Both the position numbers and the translations under genes were made by a program. A DNA stretch of 64,000 nucleotides. It comes from Rivibacter subsaxonicus. GTDB taxonomy: Bacteria > Pseudomonadota > Gammaproteobacteria > Burkholderiales > Burkholderiaceae_C. A model generated the notes under the pieces. It worked only from the letters and a program-made list of their open reading frames with translations, did no database searches and was not told the DNA's origin. Where the stretch lies: the NCBI RefSeq assembly GCF_004217215.1, contig NZ_SHKP01000007.1, positions 310,001-374,000 on the forward strand, given 5' to 3'. This document shows positions 28,094 through 37,706 of this stretch, in pieces; the first letter of the stretch is position 1, and each line of letters starts with the position of its first letter.

Positions 28094-28273
28094 GCGGTTG
28101 GCGATGCCGGCAAGCCGGACTCGCAGCGGATCATATGAGTCTCGAAGCGTAACCGAGTGCCACGATCACGTGCACGGTGTCCCGCTTCTGGTGCGGCTCG
28201 GCCGCCACATCGTTCACGCAGGCCGGCGCGGTTACCTCGGCGTTACAGTGCCAGCGCAAACGGAGGAAGAGTC

Positions 28274-29062
28274 ATGGCTTTCGAGAACCTGCTGACCGAA
28301 CTGCGCGGCGAGGCGCCGCTGAAGACCGGCTGGATCACGCTGAACCGGCCCAAGGCGCTCAATGCGCTGAACGACGCGCTGATGGACGAACTCGGGGCCG
28401 CGCTGCTGGCCTGGGACGCCGACGACACCGTGGGCTGCATCGTCATCACCGGCAGCGAGAAGGCCTTTGCCGCCGGCGCCGACATCGGCGCGATGGCGAG
28501 CTATGGCTTCACCGACGTCTACCGCGGCGACTACATCACCCGCAACTGGGAAACGCTGAAGAAGGTGCGCAAGCCGGTGATCGCCGCGGTGGCCGGCTAT
28601 GCGCTGGGCGGCGGCTGCGAGCTGGCGATGCTGTGCGACTTCATCATCGCCGCCGACAGCGCGAAGTTCGGCCAGCCCGAGATCAAGCTTGGCGTCATCC
28701 CGGGCGCCGGCGGCACCCAGCGCCTGCCGCGCGCCGTTGGCAAGGCCAAGGCCATGGACATGGTGCTGACCGCGCGCATGATGGACGCGGCCGAGGCCGA
28801 GCGCGGCGGGCTGGTCTCGCGCGTGGTGCCGGCGGCAGCCTTGCAGGCCGAGGTACAGGCCGTGGCCGACATCATCTGCAGCCAGTCGCTGCCCTCGCTG
28901 CTGGCGGCCAAGGAATGCGTCAACCGCGCCTACGAGGGCACGCTGGCCGACGGCGTGATGTTCGAGCGCCGCATGTTCCACGCCCTGTTCGCCACCGCCG
29001 ACCAGAAGGAAGGCATGCAGGCATTCGTCGAAAAGCGCAAGCCCGCCTTCAACCACCGTTAG
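28274..29062 (+). CDS. Enoyl-CoA hydratase
   Basis: A crotonase-family enzyme of 262 residues, likely the hydratase of fatty acid beta-oxidation. The oxyanion-hole segments are [11 protein letters not shown] near 69-79 and [14 protein letters not shown] near 107-120, the latter with one catalytic glutamate; the second lies in [18 protein letters not shown] strong GGAGGAAG ribosome site precedes the ATG. The exact chain-length preference cannot be read. A methyltransferase gene follows after 16 bases. Confidence 0.92.
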   Translation: MAFENLLTELRGEAPLKTGWITLNRPKALNALNDALMDELGAALLAWDADDTVGCIVITGSEKAFAAGADIGAMASYGFTDVYRGDYITRNWETLKKVRKPVIAAVAGYALGGGCELAMLCDFIIAADSAKFGQPEIKLGVIPGAGGTQRLPRAVGKAKAMDMVLTARMMDAAEAERGGLVSRVVPAAALQAEVQAVADIICSQSLPSLLAAKECVNRAYEGTLADGVMFERRMFHALFATADQKEGMQAFVEKRKPAFNHR

Positions 29063-29078
29063 CCGGAGGACAGCGGCC

Positions 29079-29813
29079 ATGAAGATCGACCAGGTGCATA
29101 CCGTCGTCGACGGCCTGTGCTGCATGAGCTTCGAGCAGGGGCGGGTGATCAGCGATCTGGTGCTCGAGAACCGCTTCCGCGACCTGCTCGAACTCGGCTT
29201 CAACCATGGCGTCTCGAGCTGCTATCTCGCGGCCGCGCTCGACGAGCAGGGCGGCGGCCTGCTCACCACCATCGATCTGGAAGAGGCGCGCACGCGCAGT
29301 CCCAACATCGGGGAACTGCTCGGGCGTCTCGGCCTCGAGCGCTACGTCAAGCCGTGCTTCGAGCCGACTTCCTACCTCTGGCGGCTGATGCGCATGCTCG
29401 AGGAGGATCCGTCGCCGCGCTTCGACTTCTGCTACATCGACGGCGCACACGACTGGTTCTGCGACGGCTTCGCGTTCCTGCTGGTCGACCGGCTGCTGCG
29501 GCCGGGCGGGATGATCGTCTTCGACGATCTCGACTGGAGCTACGCCACCAGCCGCACGCTCAAGGCCACGGAGCGCGTGCTCAACATGCCGGCGGACGAG
29601 CGTGAACTGCCGCAGGTCCGCAAGGTCTACGAACTGCTGGTCAAGACCCATCCCGGCTACGGCGACTTTGCGGAGAAGGATGGCTGGGCCTACGCCCGCA
29701 AGCTGCGCGGCGAGGGCGGTGCCGCGCCGCTGCGCAGCGAGACCGTCTACGTCGACCGCGAGGTTGGCCTCGGCGCGGCGCTGCTCAGGATGGCGCGCCG
29801 GGTGGCGCGCTGA
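29079..29813 (+). CDS. Class I SAM-dependent methyltransferase
   Basis: A 244-residue methyltransferase. LLELGFNHGVSSCYLAAAL (about 37-55) is the SAM-binding motif I, TTIDLEEAR motif II, and FDFCYIDGAHDW (about 119-130) the motif IV region typical of the Methyltransf_24 group, which also covers sugar- and antibiotic-modifying enzymes. The N-terminal LCCMSFEQGRVISDLV suggests a CmcI-like fold. The substrate is unknown. It follows the hydratase by 16 bases but a functional link is unclear. Confidence 0.75.
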   Translation: MKIDQVHTVVDGLCCMSFEQGRVISDLVLENRFRDLLELGFNHGVSSCYLAAALDEQGGGLLTTIDLEEARTRSPNIGELLGRLGLERYVKPCFEPTSYLWRLMRMLEEDPSPRFDFCYIDGAHDWFCDGFAFLLVDRLLRPGGMIVFDDLDWSYATSRTLKATERVLNMPADERELPQVRKVYELLVKTHPGYGDFAEKDGWAYARKLRGEGGAAPLRSETVYVDREVGLGAALLRMARRVAR

Positions 29814-29943
29814 AGCAGCTGGCGGCGGCGCGCCGCCGGCCGGCGCCCCCGCCCCTGGGTGTGGCGGAACCCCCGGGCCGCGTGTGGTGCGATCGTTTTT
29901 CAATCCCTAGGCTCTGTTCCTACTACGAACTTGGGGGCAGGTC

Positions 29944-30525
29944 ATGCTGGGGAACAGGTACTACGGTTGGGTGGCGGCCGGGCTTCTGGCGGTCTCGGCG
30001 ACGGCTCACGCGGGATTCGATGGTCGCAGCTTCGACGTCCACTACGGCTATCCCGATCTCGACACGGTCTACTTCGATGCCTCGGCGCCGGCCAGTTTCG
30101 AAGTCGCGGCTGGCGTCGACACGGTGGTCGAGGTCGAGGGGGTCACGAAGCTGCTCGTCGACTTCAGCGACCGCTCGGTGACGATCGTGTTCAACACCGT
30201 CCTCGAGGCGCCGACCTGGAACTGGTGGGTTCCGTTCAACGGCCTCGTCTTCGATCTCGCCGGCGGCGCCGCTCATGGCTTCGCCGGCGCCAGCATCGAC
30301 CCGACGACGACGCTGGCGGGATTCGGTGCCGACCGCGTCGGCCTCGACCCGTCGCGCCTCTCGTTCAACTGGTACGGCCTGAGCTACCGCGACGGCACCG
30401 TGCTGAAGGTGAACTTCTCGCCCGTTCCCGAGCCGGGCACCTTCGTGTTCGCGCTCGCTGGCCTGGCGCTGGTGGGTGTCTGCGCGCGCAGGCGTCGGGC
30501 GCCGTCGGCCGCCAGCGCCGCCTGA
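29944..30525 (+). CDS. PEP-CTERM sorting domain protein
   Basis: A secreted protein of 193 residues. It has a signal peptide (about 1-23, ending AHA), a beta-rich domain without recognised function, and a C-terminal sorting signal: VPEPG, a hydrophobic helix (about 160-178) and the basic tail CARRRR. Such signals are cleaved by an exosortase, and PEP-CTERM systems usually accompany exopolysaccharide production. The GGGGGCAGG ribosome site precedes the ATG. No exosortase gene is in the window, but the EPS locus with its EPS-type regulator is. Confidence 0.85.
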   Translation: MLGNRYYGWVAAGLLAVSATAHAGFDGRSFDVHYGYPDLDTVYFDASAPASFEVAAGVDTVVEVEGVTKLLVDFSDRSVTIVFNTVLEAPTWNWWVPFNGLVFDLAGGAAHGFAGASIDPTTTLAGFGADRVGLDPSRLSFNWYGLSYRDGTVLKVNFSPVPEPGTFVFALAGLALVGVCARRRRAPSAASAA

Positions 30526-30537
30526 GCGCGGCCTCCG

Positions 30538-31134
30538 CTACGGCTGCAGCCAGCGCGCGCCGTCGCCGTCGAACAGCGCGCGCCGGTGGCCGGCGCGGTG
30601 CAACTCGAGCCAGTCGATCGCGTCGACCTGTAGTTCGATGATCGCGAAGTGAGCTTCGGTGCCGGGCGGGTCGGTGGCCCCGGCGAGCACACTGCCCGGC
30701 GGCCGGGGCGATAGGTAGTCGCTCGCGGCCGCGGAGTCGCGCAGGCGCTCCCAGCGTGAGCGCAGCATCGACTCGTCGAGCACCAGCCCGGCGCGCCCTC
30801 GCAGTCGCAGTTGCCACTGCAGGCGCGGCGACCAGCAGAGCAGCGTGACGCGCGGCTCGGCAGCGATCTGCGCGGCCTTCGCCGAACGGGCGTCGGTGTA
30901 GAGCCGCAGTTGCTTCGCGTCGGCGTCGACCTCGCGCAGCACGACGGTGCGCGCGTCGGCGCCGAGCGCTGCATCGACGCTGGCCAGCACCGGCGTTCGC
31001 CACTCATGGTGGCGATCATCGGAGGCGCACCGGAGCTCGCGCCAGATCGCGACTTCGATAGCCTCAAGCGCCGGCGGGCGATCCGGCAGGTTCAAGGGGC
31101 TCGGGCCTCGCGCCTCAGCGCCAACTGATCTCAC
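30538..31134 (-). CDS. Pyridoxamine 5'-phosphate oxidase-like flavoprotein
   Basis: A 198-residue protein of the FMN-binding split-barrel (PNPOx-like) family. It has EVAIWRELRCASDDRHHEWRTPVLASVD at the N-terminus, the FMN-binding strand RTVVLREVD followed by LRLYTDARSAKAAQIAAEPRV, and a C-terminal dimerisation part (FAIIELQVDAIDWLELHRAGHRRA). Members reduce or bind flavin cofactors; it is not the classical PdxH. The start codon is GTG at 31134, which lies in a duplicated copy of the lysS 3' end. A TTG at 31095 is another possible start. Confidence 0.8.
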   Translation of the reverse strand: MRSVGAEARGPSPLNLPDRPPALEAIEVAIWRELRCASDDRHHEWRTPVLASVDAALGADARTVVLREVDADAKQLRLYTDARSAKAAQIAAEPRVTLLCWSPRLQWQLRLRGRAGLVLDESMLRSRWERLRDSAAASDYLSPRPPGSVLAGATDPPGTEAHFAIIELQVDAIDWLELHRAGHRRALFDGDGARWLQP

Positions 31135-31183
31135 GCTTCCCGGCGCAAGACCGGCGCGCTCACCCTTCCCGGCGCAAGGCCGG
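31130..31183. repeat. Imperfect 25-bp duplication of the lysS 3' end
   Basis: 31130-31154 and 31159-31183 differ at only two positions. The second copy encodes the last residues of lysS and its stop; the first lies just downstream and includes the GTG start of the PNPOx-like gene. Confidence 0.8.
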
Positions 31184-32686
31184 GAAGAGCAACACGTCGC
31201 GGATGCTCGGCGAATCGGTGATCAGCATCATCAGGCGGTCGATGCCGATGCCGCAGCCGCCGGTGGGCGGCATGCCGTGCTCGAGGGCGCGGATGTAGTC
31301 GGCGTCGAAGTACATCGCCTCCTCGTCGCCGGCGTCCTTGTTGGCGACCTGGGCCAGGAATCGCGCGGCCTGATCCTCGGGGTCGTTGAGCTCCGAGAAG
31401 CCGTTGGCGATCTCGCGGCCGGTGGCAAACAGCTCGAAGCGTTCGGTGAGAGCCGGGTCGGTGTCGGAGGCGCGCGCCAGCGGCGACACGTCGGCCGGGT
31501 AGTCGATGATGAAGGTCGGCTGCCAGAGCTTGTCCTCGACCTGTGCCTCGAACAGGCCGAACTGCAACTGCGCCAAGCCCCAGTGCGCCGGCACCTCCTC
31601 GCCCAGCGCGAGCAGCTTGGCGCGCAGCGCCTCGGCCGAGTCGGCCTCGGCCGGCGCGAGGCCGGCGTACTCGACCAGGCTGTCGCGCATCGAGACGCGC
31701 TTGAACGGCGATTCGAGGTCGACCTGCTTGCCGGCGTAGCTCACCAGCGCCGAGCCGGTCGCCTTGCGCGCGGCGTGGCGGATGATGGCCTCGGTGTAGT
31801 CCATGATGTCGCGGTGGTCCCAGTAGGCCGCGTAGAACTCCATCATCGTGAACTCGGGGTTGTGGCGCTGCGAGATCCCCTCGTTGCGGAAGTTGCGGTT
31901 GATCTCGAAGACCCGCTCGAAGCCGCCGACCACCAGCCGCTTCAGGTACAGCTCGGGCGCGATGCGCAGGAACATCTGCTGGTCGAGCGCGTTGTGGTGG
32001 GTGACGAAGGGTTTGGCGTTGGCGCCGCCCGGGATCGGATGCAGCATCGGCGTCTCGACCTCGAGGAAGTGGTGCTCCACCATGAACTGGCGGATCGAGG
32101 CCACCGCCTTGCTGCGCGCGGCAAAGCGCTCGCGCGCCGCGCCGTCCATGATCAGGTCGACGTAGCGCTGGCGGTACTTCTGCTCCTGGTCGCTCATGCC
32201 GTGGAACTTGTCCGGCAGCGGCCGCAGGCTCTTGACCAGCAGGCGCAGGCTGCTGAGTTCGAGCGTGAGCTCGCCGGTCTTGGTCCTGAACAGCGTGCCC
32301 TCGCAGCCGAGGATGTCGCCCAGGTCCCAGGTCTTGAAGGCGGCCAGCGTCTCGGCGCCGACCGCGTCCTGCTTGACGTAGATCTGGATCCGGCCCGAGC
32401 CGTCCTGCAGCGTCGCGAAGCAGGCCTTGCCCATCACCCGCTTGAGCATCATGCGGCCGGCGATGCGCGCGGCCACCGGCTGCGCAGCCAGTTCCTCGGC
32501 GCTCTTGGTCTCGTGCAGCCGATGCAGATCGGCGGCCTGCGCGTTCGGCTTGAAGTCGTTCGGGAACGCCACCTTCTGCCCGGCACGGATCGCGGCCAGT
32601 TTCTCGCGCCGTTCGGCGATCAGCTGGTTCTCGTCGACGACGGGGGCTTCGACGCTTTGCGCGCCGGCGGGCTGGTTCTGGCTCAT
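31160..32686 (-). CDS. lysS: Lysyl-tRNA synthetase (class II)
   Basis: Charges tRNA-Lys with lysine. It has 508 residues: an N-terminal anticodon-binding OB-fold (about 60-160; [17 protein letters not shown]) and a class II catalytic domain. Motif 2 is [13 protein letters not shown]; motif 3 is [34 protein letters not shown] precedes motif 3. The length and all motifs are normal. It stands divergently from the flippase gene that begins the polysaccharide locus. Confidence 0.97.
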   Translation of the reverse strand: MSQNQPAGAQSVEAPVVDENQLIAERREKLAAIRAGQKVAFPNDFKPNAQAADLHRLHETKSAEELAAQPVAARIAGRMMLKRVMGKACFATLQDGSGRIQIYVKQDAVGAETLAAFKTWDLGDILGCEGTLFRTKTGELTLELSSLRLLVKSLRPLPDKFHGMSDQEQKYRQRYVDLIMDGAARERFAARSKAVASIRQFMVEHHFLEVETPMLHPIPGGANAKPFVTHHNALDQQMFLRIAPELYLKRLVVGGFERVFEINRNFRNEGISQRHNPEFTMMEFYAAYWDHRDIMDYTEAIIRHAARKATGSALVSYAGKQVDLESPFKRVSMRDSLVEYAGLAPAEADSAEALRAKLLALGEEVPAHWGLAQLQFGLFEAQVEDKLWQPTFIIDYPADVSPLARASDTDPALTERFELFATGREIANGFSELNDPEDQAARFLAQVANKDAGDEEAMYFDADYIRALEHGMPPTGGCGIGIDRLMMLITDSPSIRDVLLFPALRREG

Positions 32687-32821
32687 GCGAAGGACCGCGC
32701 GGAGCGCGGTGGGCAGCGTTGCGGGGGAAGAGGGCGATTGTAGAGAGCGGGTGGTCCGGCAACCCCTGTTGCGGATGCTTGCGCGGCCGGCACGCCCGCC
32801 GGCCGACAATTCGCGCTGCCG

Positions 32822-34123
32822 ATGCCGCCCCCTGCCGACCCTCGCATGTCTTCCGTTCCCGTCGCTACCCGCAGGCCGCTGCCGTTGCTGCAGGGCGCGG
32901 CGCTCAACCTCGCCGCGCGCGGCCTGGCGGTGCTGCTCGGCTTGGCGATCCTGGTGCTGGTGGCGCGGCGCGGGCCGGCGGTTCAGGGTGCCTTCGCGCT
33001 CTTCGTCGCGATCGAGGCGGCGCTGCTGACGCTTTGCTCGGGCCTGGGCCTGCTGCTGGCGCGCGAGGCCTCGCAGCGCCACGGCGCGCTGCCCCAGGCT
33101 CGGGTGCGGCGGCTGCTGGCGATCGCGCTGCTGCTCGGGCTGGTCGCGGCGCTGGTGCTGGCGGGCTGGGCCTGGCTGGCGCAGAGCGAACCGTACCGGC
33201 ATCTGTGGCTGCTGGCGCTGGCCGCGCCGGCGCTGCTGATGGTGCCGACCGCGACCGGGCTCTGGATGGGGCAGGGCCGGCTGCTGGCGCTGAACCTGCC
33301 GCAGGTCGCGGCACCGGCGATCGTGGTGCTGATCCTGCTGTTCGCGGGCCGTGCGGACGGAACCTCGGCCATCGCGGTGCTGGCGGCGTGGGCCGCGGCC
33401 AAGGGCCTGGTCGGCCTGGTCACCGGCTGGGCCGCGGCGCGTGCAGTGCCCGCCGGCGTGCCGGCACCCGAGCGGCCGCTGACCGCACCGGCGCCGGCGC
33501 TGCGCTTCGTGCTGCTGATCGGCCTGACCAACCTCGTGAGCCTGCTGAACTTCCGCGCCACGCTGTTTCTGCTCGAGCGGGTCCATGGGCTCGAGCCGGC
33601 CGGCGTCTACTCGGTGGCGGTGCAGGTAGCCGAACTGCTGTGGCTGTTGTCGTCGGCGGTCACCGTATCGGCCTACGGCCGGATCGGCGCGCCCGATCCG
33701 CAGCAGGCCGCGCGGCTGACGCTGCGCGCGGTGCGCATCAACCTGCTGGCCACGCTGGCCGCCGCGCCGCTACTGGCGCTGGCGGCCTGGTGGCTCTTGC
33801 CGCGCGTGCTCGGCGCGGCCTACGCGGATGCGCTGCTGCCGCTGCTGCTGCTACTGCCCGGGGTTGCCGGCTATGCGGCGGCGTCGAGCCTGTCGGCCTG
33901 GTTCACCAACCAGCGCGGGCGGCCGCAATGGTCGGCGGCGATCGCCGGCCTCTCGCTCGCGCTGACGCTGGCGATCGCGGCCTTCACGGTGCCGCGCTAC
34001 GGTGCCGCGGGCGCGGCGCTGGCCACCAGCGTGGCCTTCCTGGTCGCGATCGCGGTGGCGTTGCGCTCCTTCCTCGCCGACGCCGGGCTGCCCTGGTCGG
34101 CGCTCTGGGCGCGGCCACAATGA
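32822..34123 (+). CDS. Polysaccharide flippase-like membrane protein (Wzx/MATE-type)
   Basis: A membrane protein of 433 residues with about 12 helices, belonging to the polysaccharide/oligosaccharide flippase superfamily (MOP). The N-terminal [21 protein letters not shown] and the later [28 protein letters not shown] fit flippases of lipid-linked sugars. It is the first gene of the plus-strand block of the locus. A second MOP protein at 48642-49919 serves the minus-strand block. The start may be at 32822 or at the ATG at 32846. Confidence 0.8.
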   Translation: MPPPADPRMSSVPVATRRPLPLLQGAALNLAARGLAVLLGLAILVLVARRGPAVQGAFALFVAIEAALLTLCSGLGLLLAREASQRHGALPQARVRRLLAIALLLGLVAALVLAGWAWLAQSEPYRHLWLLALAAPALLMVPTATGLWMGQGRLLALNLPQVAAPAIVVLILLFAGRADGTSAIAVLAAWAAAKGLVGLVTGWAAARAVPAGVPAPERPLTAPAPALRFVLLIGLTNLVSLLNFRATLFLLERVHGLEPAGVYSVAVQVAELLWLLSSAVTVSAYGRIGAPDPQQAARLTLRAVRINLLATLAAAPLLALAAWWLLPRVLGAAYADALLPLLLLLPGVAGYAAASSLSAWFTNQRGRPQWSAAIAGLSLALTLAIAAFTVPRYGAAGAALATSVAFLVAIAVALRSFLADAGLPWSALWARPQ

Positions 34124-34145
34124 AGCACTCGTTGACGACATCCGC

Positions 34146-34844
34146 ATGAGAAGAATGCTGCGTTTCCTGCTGTCTCCGCTGATCCGCCTGCACGCGCGGC
34201 TGCTGGCGCCGCGCATGGTCTACGGCTGGCGTGCCGCTGACGGTGCCTGGCGCGCCCACGCCCGCGTCAGCACCCATACCTGCATCGAGTCGCCCGAGCT
34301 GCTGGTGATGGGCGACCATGTGTTCATCGGCCACCACAACTTCGTCGACGCCTCGGGCGGGCTCACGCTCGGCGAGGGCGTGCAGATCACCAACCACTGC
34401 TCGGTGCTGACGCACTCGAGCCATCGCGCGCTGCGGCTGGAGCGCGAGGCCTACTGGGGCCACCCGGCGCCGGCCGGCTACGAGCGTGCCGCCACCGCGA
34501 TCGGCGACTGGAGCTTCGTCGGCCCTCACAGCGTGATCGCGCCCGGCAGCCGCGTCGGCGCCGGCGTGCTGGTCAAGGCCTACAGCTTCGTGCGCGGCGA
34601 GGTGCCCGACTTCGCCGTGGTCGAGGGCCAGCCGGCGCGGGTGGTGGGCGACGTGCGCGAACTCGACCGCGCCTGGATCGAGCGCGCCCAACCGGCTGCG
34701 TTCAATGCCGCCCAGCGCGAGGCCTACGAGGCTTGGGTGCTGCGCGTCGGCGCGGCACCGCGTGCGAGCGCAGCTGCCGCGCGTGGCCAGGCCCAGGTTG
34801 CCGGCGCCGGGGCCGACGCGCCCGACGCTCAATGGGCGCCGTGA
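34146..34844 (+). CDS. Acyltransferase with left-handed beta-helix (hexapeptide repeats)
   Basis: A 232-residue acyltransferase with hexapeptide repeats in the region from about 35 to 165 (VFIGHHNFVDASGGLTLGEGVQI; IGDWSFVGPHSVIAPGSRVG). The loop after LTHSSHRALR resembles the CatB/WcaF group that O-acetylates sugars. It starts 22 bases after the flippase and overlaps the next glycosyltransferase gene by 13 bases. It probably acetylates a sugar of the polysaccharide. It has no PglD-like N-terminal nucleotide-binding domain. Confidence 0.8.
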   Translation: MRRMLRFLLSPLIRLHARLLAPRMVYGWRAADGAWRAHARVSTHTCIESPELLVMGDHVFIGHHNFVDASGGLTLGEGVQITNHCSVLTHSSHRALRLEREAYWGHPAPAGYERAATAIGDWSFVGPHSVIAPGSRVGAGVLVKAYSFVRGEVPDFAVVEGQPARVVGDVRELDRAWIERAQPAAFNAAQREAYEAWVLRVGAAPRASAAAARGQAQVAGAGADAPDAQWAP

Positions 34845-35944
34845 AGCCGGCGGCCACGCGCCGCATCCTGTTCTTTGCCGACGCCAGCAGCGTGCATACC
34901 CGGCGCTGGGTGCAGGCGATGGTCGAGCGCTCCTTCGAGTGCTTTGTCGCGACACGCCTGCCGGCCGAGATTCCAGGCGCGGCCGATGTCATCCCACTGA
35001 AGCCTGGCAGCGGCGGCGCCGGATGGTTCGGCGCGATTCCTCAAGTGCGCACGCTCGCGCGCCAGCTCCGGCCGCATTGGATCCACGGGCACTACGTCAC
35101 ATCCTACGGGCTGTGGGCCGCGGCCTGCGACTACCCGGTCCCCAAGCTGCTCACCGCCTGGGGCAGCGACATCCTGGTGACGCCACGCGAGAAGGGTCTG
35201 CGCGGCAGCTTCATGGCCGGCCTGGTCGGCTGGAGCCTGCGCCAGGCGCAACTGATCACCGCGGACTCGGCCGACGTCATCGAGGCGATCAAGGGCTACG
35301 GTCCGAGTGCGCCCTGCCACGAGATCCTGTGGGGCGCCGACACCGATCGCTTCCGGCCGTCGAAGGCGCCGCGCACGGGCTTCGAGCTCCTCAGCCTGCG
35401 CAACTGGGAGCCCAACTACAACATCGACCTGATCCTGCGGGCGCTGGCTGCGCTGCGCGCCGTACGGCCGCAGGCCGATGCCACGCTGAGCTTGCTGGGT
35501 GGCGGGCCTGACGAGGGCGCCCTGCGCGCCCTCGCCAAGCAACTCGGCATCGAGGGTGCTGTGCGCTTCACCGGCCGGGTCGACGACGTGGCCATGGTTG
35601 CGGCGTTGCAGCGCGCGACGGTCTCGATCAGCGTGCCGAGCAGCGACGCGACCTCGGTCGCGATGCTCGAGTCGATGGCCTGTGGCGCGCCGGTGGTCGC
35701 CAGCGACCTGCCGGCCAACCGCGCCTGGATCGATGACTCCCTACGCGTGCCGGCCGGCGATGCCGATGCGCTGTGCGCCACGCTGCTACGCCTGCATGAC
35801 GACCCGGCGCTAGCACGCGTGCAGGGCGAGCGCAATCGCCAGGCCGTGCTGCAGCGCGGCTCGCGCAAGGCGCAGATGGACCGCATGGCGATCCTCTACG
35901 AATCGCTGTGGCTCAAGGCGCCGCCGGCGCCACCGGCGCGATGA
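34832..35944 (+). CDS. Glycosyltransferase (GT-B, group 1 type)
   Basis: A retaining GT-B glycosyltransferase of 370 residues. The N-terminal half has ILFFADASSVHTRRW and HYVTSYGLWAA; the C-terminal half holds the nucleotide-sugar binding segment ATSVAMLESMACGAPVVASDLP (about 266-288), with the E-x7-E-like pattern of family 4. It overlaps the acyltransferase gene by 13 bases and the next glycosyltransferase by four (ATGA). Donor and acceptor sugars cannot be deduced. Confidence 0.88.
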   Translation: MGAVKPAATRRILFFADASSVHTRRWVQAMVERSFECFVATRLPAEIPGAADVIPLKPGSGGAGWFGAIPQVRTLARQLRPHWIHGHYVTSYGLWAAACDYPVPKLLTAWGSDILVTPREKGLRGSFMAGLVGWSLRQAQLITADSADVIEAIKGYGPSAPCHEILWGADTDRFRPSKAPRTGFELLSLRNWEPNYNIDLILRALAALRAVRPQADATLSLLGGGPDEGALRALAKQLGIEGAVRFTGRVDDVAMVAALQRATVSISVPSSDATSVAMLESMACGAPVVASDLPANRAWIDDSLRVPAGDADALCATLLRLHDDPALARVQGERNRQAVLQRGSRKAQMDRMAILYESLWLKAPPAPPAR

Positions 35945-36957
35945 GCGAGACCCTGCTGCTGAGCGTCGTCGCGCCCTGCCGCAACGAGCGTGCCCACATC
36001 GACGCCTTCTGTGATGCGGTGCTGGCGCAGGTGCTGCCGCCAGGCTGGGCGATGGAGGTACTGATTGCCGACGGCGAGAGCGACGACGGCACGCGCGAGC
36101 GGCTGCTCGAACGCTGCGGGCAGGACGTCCGCCTCGCGCTGGTGCCCAATCCCGGCCGTATCGTCTCGACCGGCCTCAACGCCTGCATCGCGCGCGCCCG
36201 CGGAAGCGTGATCGCGCGGCTCGACCTGCATACGCGCTATGCCGGGGACTACCTCGCGCAATGCCTGGCGGCGCTCGATCGCAGCGGCGCCGACAACGTC
36301 GGCGGGCCCTGGGTGGCCGAGGGCGAAGGGCCGATGGGCGAGGCGATCGCGGCGGCCTTCCAGAGTCGCTGGGTGGTCGGTGGCGCCCGCTCGCGCGACG
36401 TGGGCTTCGAGGGCGAGGTCGATTCGGTCTACCTCGGCTGCTGGCCGCGGAGCAGCTTCGAGCGTTTCGGCGGCTTCGACGATGCGCTGGTGCGCAACCA
36501 GGACGACGAGCACAACCTGCGTCTGCGCCTGGCCGGTGGCCGCATCTGGCAGAGCGCGCGCATCCGCTCGAGCTACCGCCCGCGCGGCTCGCTGCGCCAG
36601 CTCTTTGCCCAGCAACGCCAGTACGGTTACTGGCGACCGTTCGTGATGAGGAAGCACGGCCAGCCGGGCTCGTTGCGGCAACTGGTGCCGGCGCTCTTCG
36701 TTGCCGCGCTGGTGTTGTGCGTGTTGCTGCTGCCGTGGACCGCCAAGGCGCTGGCGAGCCTGCTGCTGGCCTACGGCGCCTATGCTGCGGTTGCCAGCGT
36801 CCTGGCCGCGCGGCGGGGCGGTTCGCGTCTGCTGCCGCGGCTGCCGCTGGTGATCGCCGCCTTCCACCTCGGCTACGGCATTGGCAGCTGGCAGGGACTG
36901 TGGGACCTGGCCTGGCGCGGCGCACCGTCGCCCGCCTTCGCGAGGCTGACCCGATGA
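35941..36957 (+). CDS. Glycosyltransferase family 2 with C-terminal membrane helices
   Basis: A GT-A glycosyltransferase of 338 residues. The nucleotide-binding start is LSVVAPCRNERAHIDAFCDAVL, and DGESDDGTRE is the first aspartate motif; the usual DxD is RLDLHTRY, where DLH replaces DAD. CWPRSSFERFGGFDDALVRNQDDEHNLRLRLAGG is the ED-containing acceptor region. Two or three membrane helices follow (about 240-320), as in ExoA-like succinoglycan enzymes. It overlaps both its neighbours by four bases. Confidence 0.88.
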   Translation: MSETLLLSVVAPCRNERAHIDAFCDAVLAQVLPPGWAMEVLIADGESDDGTRERLLERCGQDVRLALVPNPGRIVSTGLNACIARARGSVIARLDLHTRYAGDYLAQCLAALDRSGADNVGGPWVAEGEGPMGEAIAAAFQSRWVVGGARSRDVGFEGEVDSVYLGCWPRSSFERFGGFDDALVRNQDDEHNLRLRLAGGRIWQSARIRSSYRPRGSLRQLFAQQRQYGYWRPFVMRKHGQPGSLRQLVPALFVAALVLCVLLLPWTAKALASLLLAYGAYAAVASVLAARRGGSRLLPRLPLVIAAFHLGYGIGSWQGLWDLAWRGAPSPAFARLTR

Positions 36958-37652
36958 ACCGCCATGAGCCGGCCGCGGTGCAGGAGCGCTACGCAAGGCG
37001 CGATGCCACCCAGGATGCTCGGCGCTACAGCCTGTTCCTCGATGCCGCCGCGCAGCAGGCACAGCAGGAGCGCCTGCGAGCAATGGCCACCATCTGGCGT
37101 GCCCACGGCTGGACCACGCTGGCCGACAAGGCGCTGCTCGAGGTCGGCTGCGGCGCCGGCGGCAACCTGCAGGATCTGTTGCGCCTGGGTGCGTCGGCGC
37201 AGAGCCTGACCGGGCTGGAACTGTTGCCCGAGCGTGCCGCCGCGGCCCGTTCGGCGCTGCCGGCCTTGGTTCGCATCGAGGAGGGCGATGCGCTCGCGGC
37301 CGCCATCGCGCCGGCCAGCCAGCATGCGGTGCTGGCCTTCACGGTCTTCTCCTCGTTGCTCGATGCCGGCTTTCGCCAGCAACTGGCCGAAGCGATGTGG
37401 CGCTGGGTCGCGCCCGGCGGCGGAGTGCTTGTCTACGACTTCGCGTTCGACAATCCCAACAATGCCGATGTGCTCGGCATGTCGGCGCGCCGCATCAGGG
37501 CGCTGTTCCCGCAGGCAAGCTGCCGGGTCAAGCATCTGACACTGGCGCCGCCGATTGCGCGCCGGCTACCGGCCCCGCTGCTGGCCCCCGCATCCGTGGT
37601 GCTTTGGCCGCTGCGTACGCACCGGTTGGTCTGGGCCGTCAAGCCAGCGTGA
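36954..37652 (+). CDS. SAM-dependent methyltransferase
   Basis: A class I methyltransferase of 232 residues. Motif I is LLEVGCGAGGNLQDLLRLG (about 61-79), motif II LTGLELLPERAAAAR, and MWRWVAPGGGVLVYDFAFDNPNN is the post-II/post-III segment. The ATG overlaps the preceding glycosyltransferase stop (four bases). It likely methylates a sugar in the repeat unit or a lipid-linked intermediate, inferred from position only. Confidence 0.8.
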   Translation: MNRHEPAAVQERYARRDATQDARRYSLFLDAAAQQAQQERLRAMATIWRAHGWTTLADKALLEVGCGAGGNLQDLLRLGASAQSLTGLELLPERAAAARSALPALVRIEEGDALAAAIAPASQHAVLAFTVFSSLLDAGFRQQLAEAMWRWVAPGGGVLVYDFAFDNPNNADVLGMSARRIRALFPQASCRVKHLTLAPPIARRLPAPLLAPASVVLWPLRTHRLVWAVKPA

Positions 37653-37706
37653 AAGAATCAGGGCAAACCCGCGCGAGCGGGCATCCCTTTCGCTTCTGGA
37701 GTTCGC

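Noticed and set aside
29880-29943. Sigma-54 promoter before the PEP-CTERM gene
   Set aside because: A GG is present, but no GC at the required spacing.
30947-32743. Open plus-strand frame opposite lysS
   Set aside because: lysS is unambiguous; the opposite frame is a shadow.
33830-33862. CTG-rich run in the flippase gene as a phase-variable repeat
   Set aside because: The run is irregular and multiples of three, in a leucine-rich helix, so it would not switch the frame.
34146-34844. Candidate PglD (bacillosamine N-acetyltransferase)
   Set aside because: It lacks the N-terminal UDP-sugar binding domain of PglD and resembles O-acetyltransferases instead.
37668-37681. Terminator or attenuator before ugd
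   Set aside because: The stem is only five base pairs and lacks a T-run; it is too weak to call.
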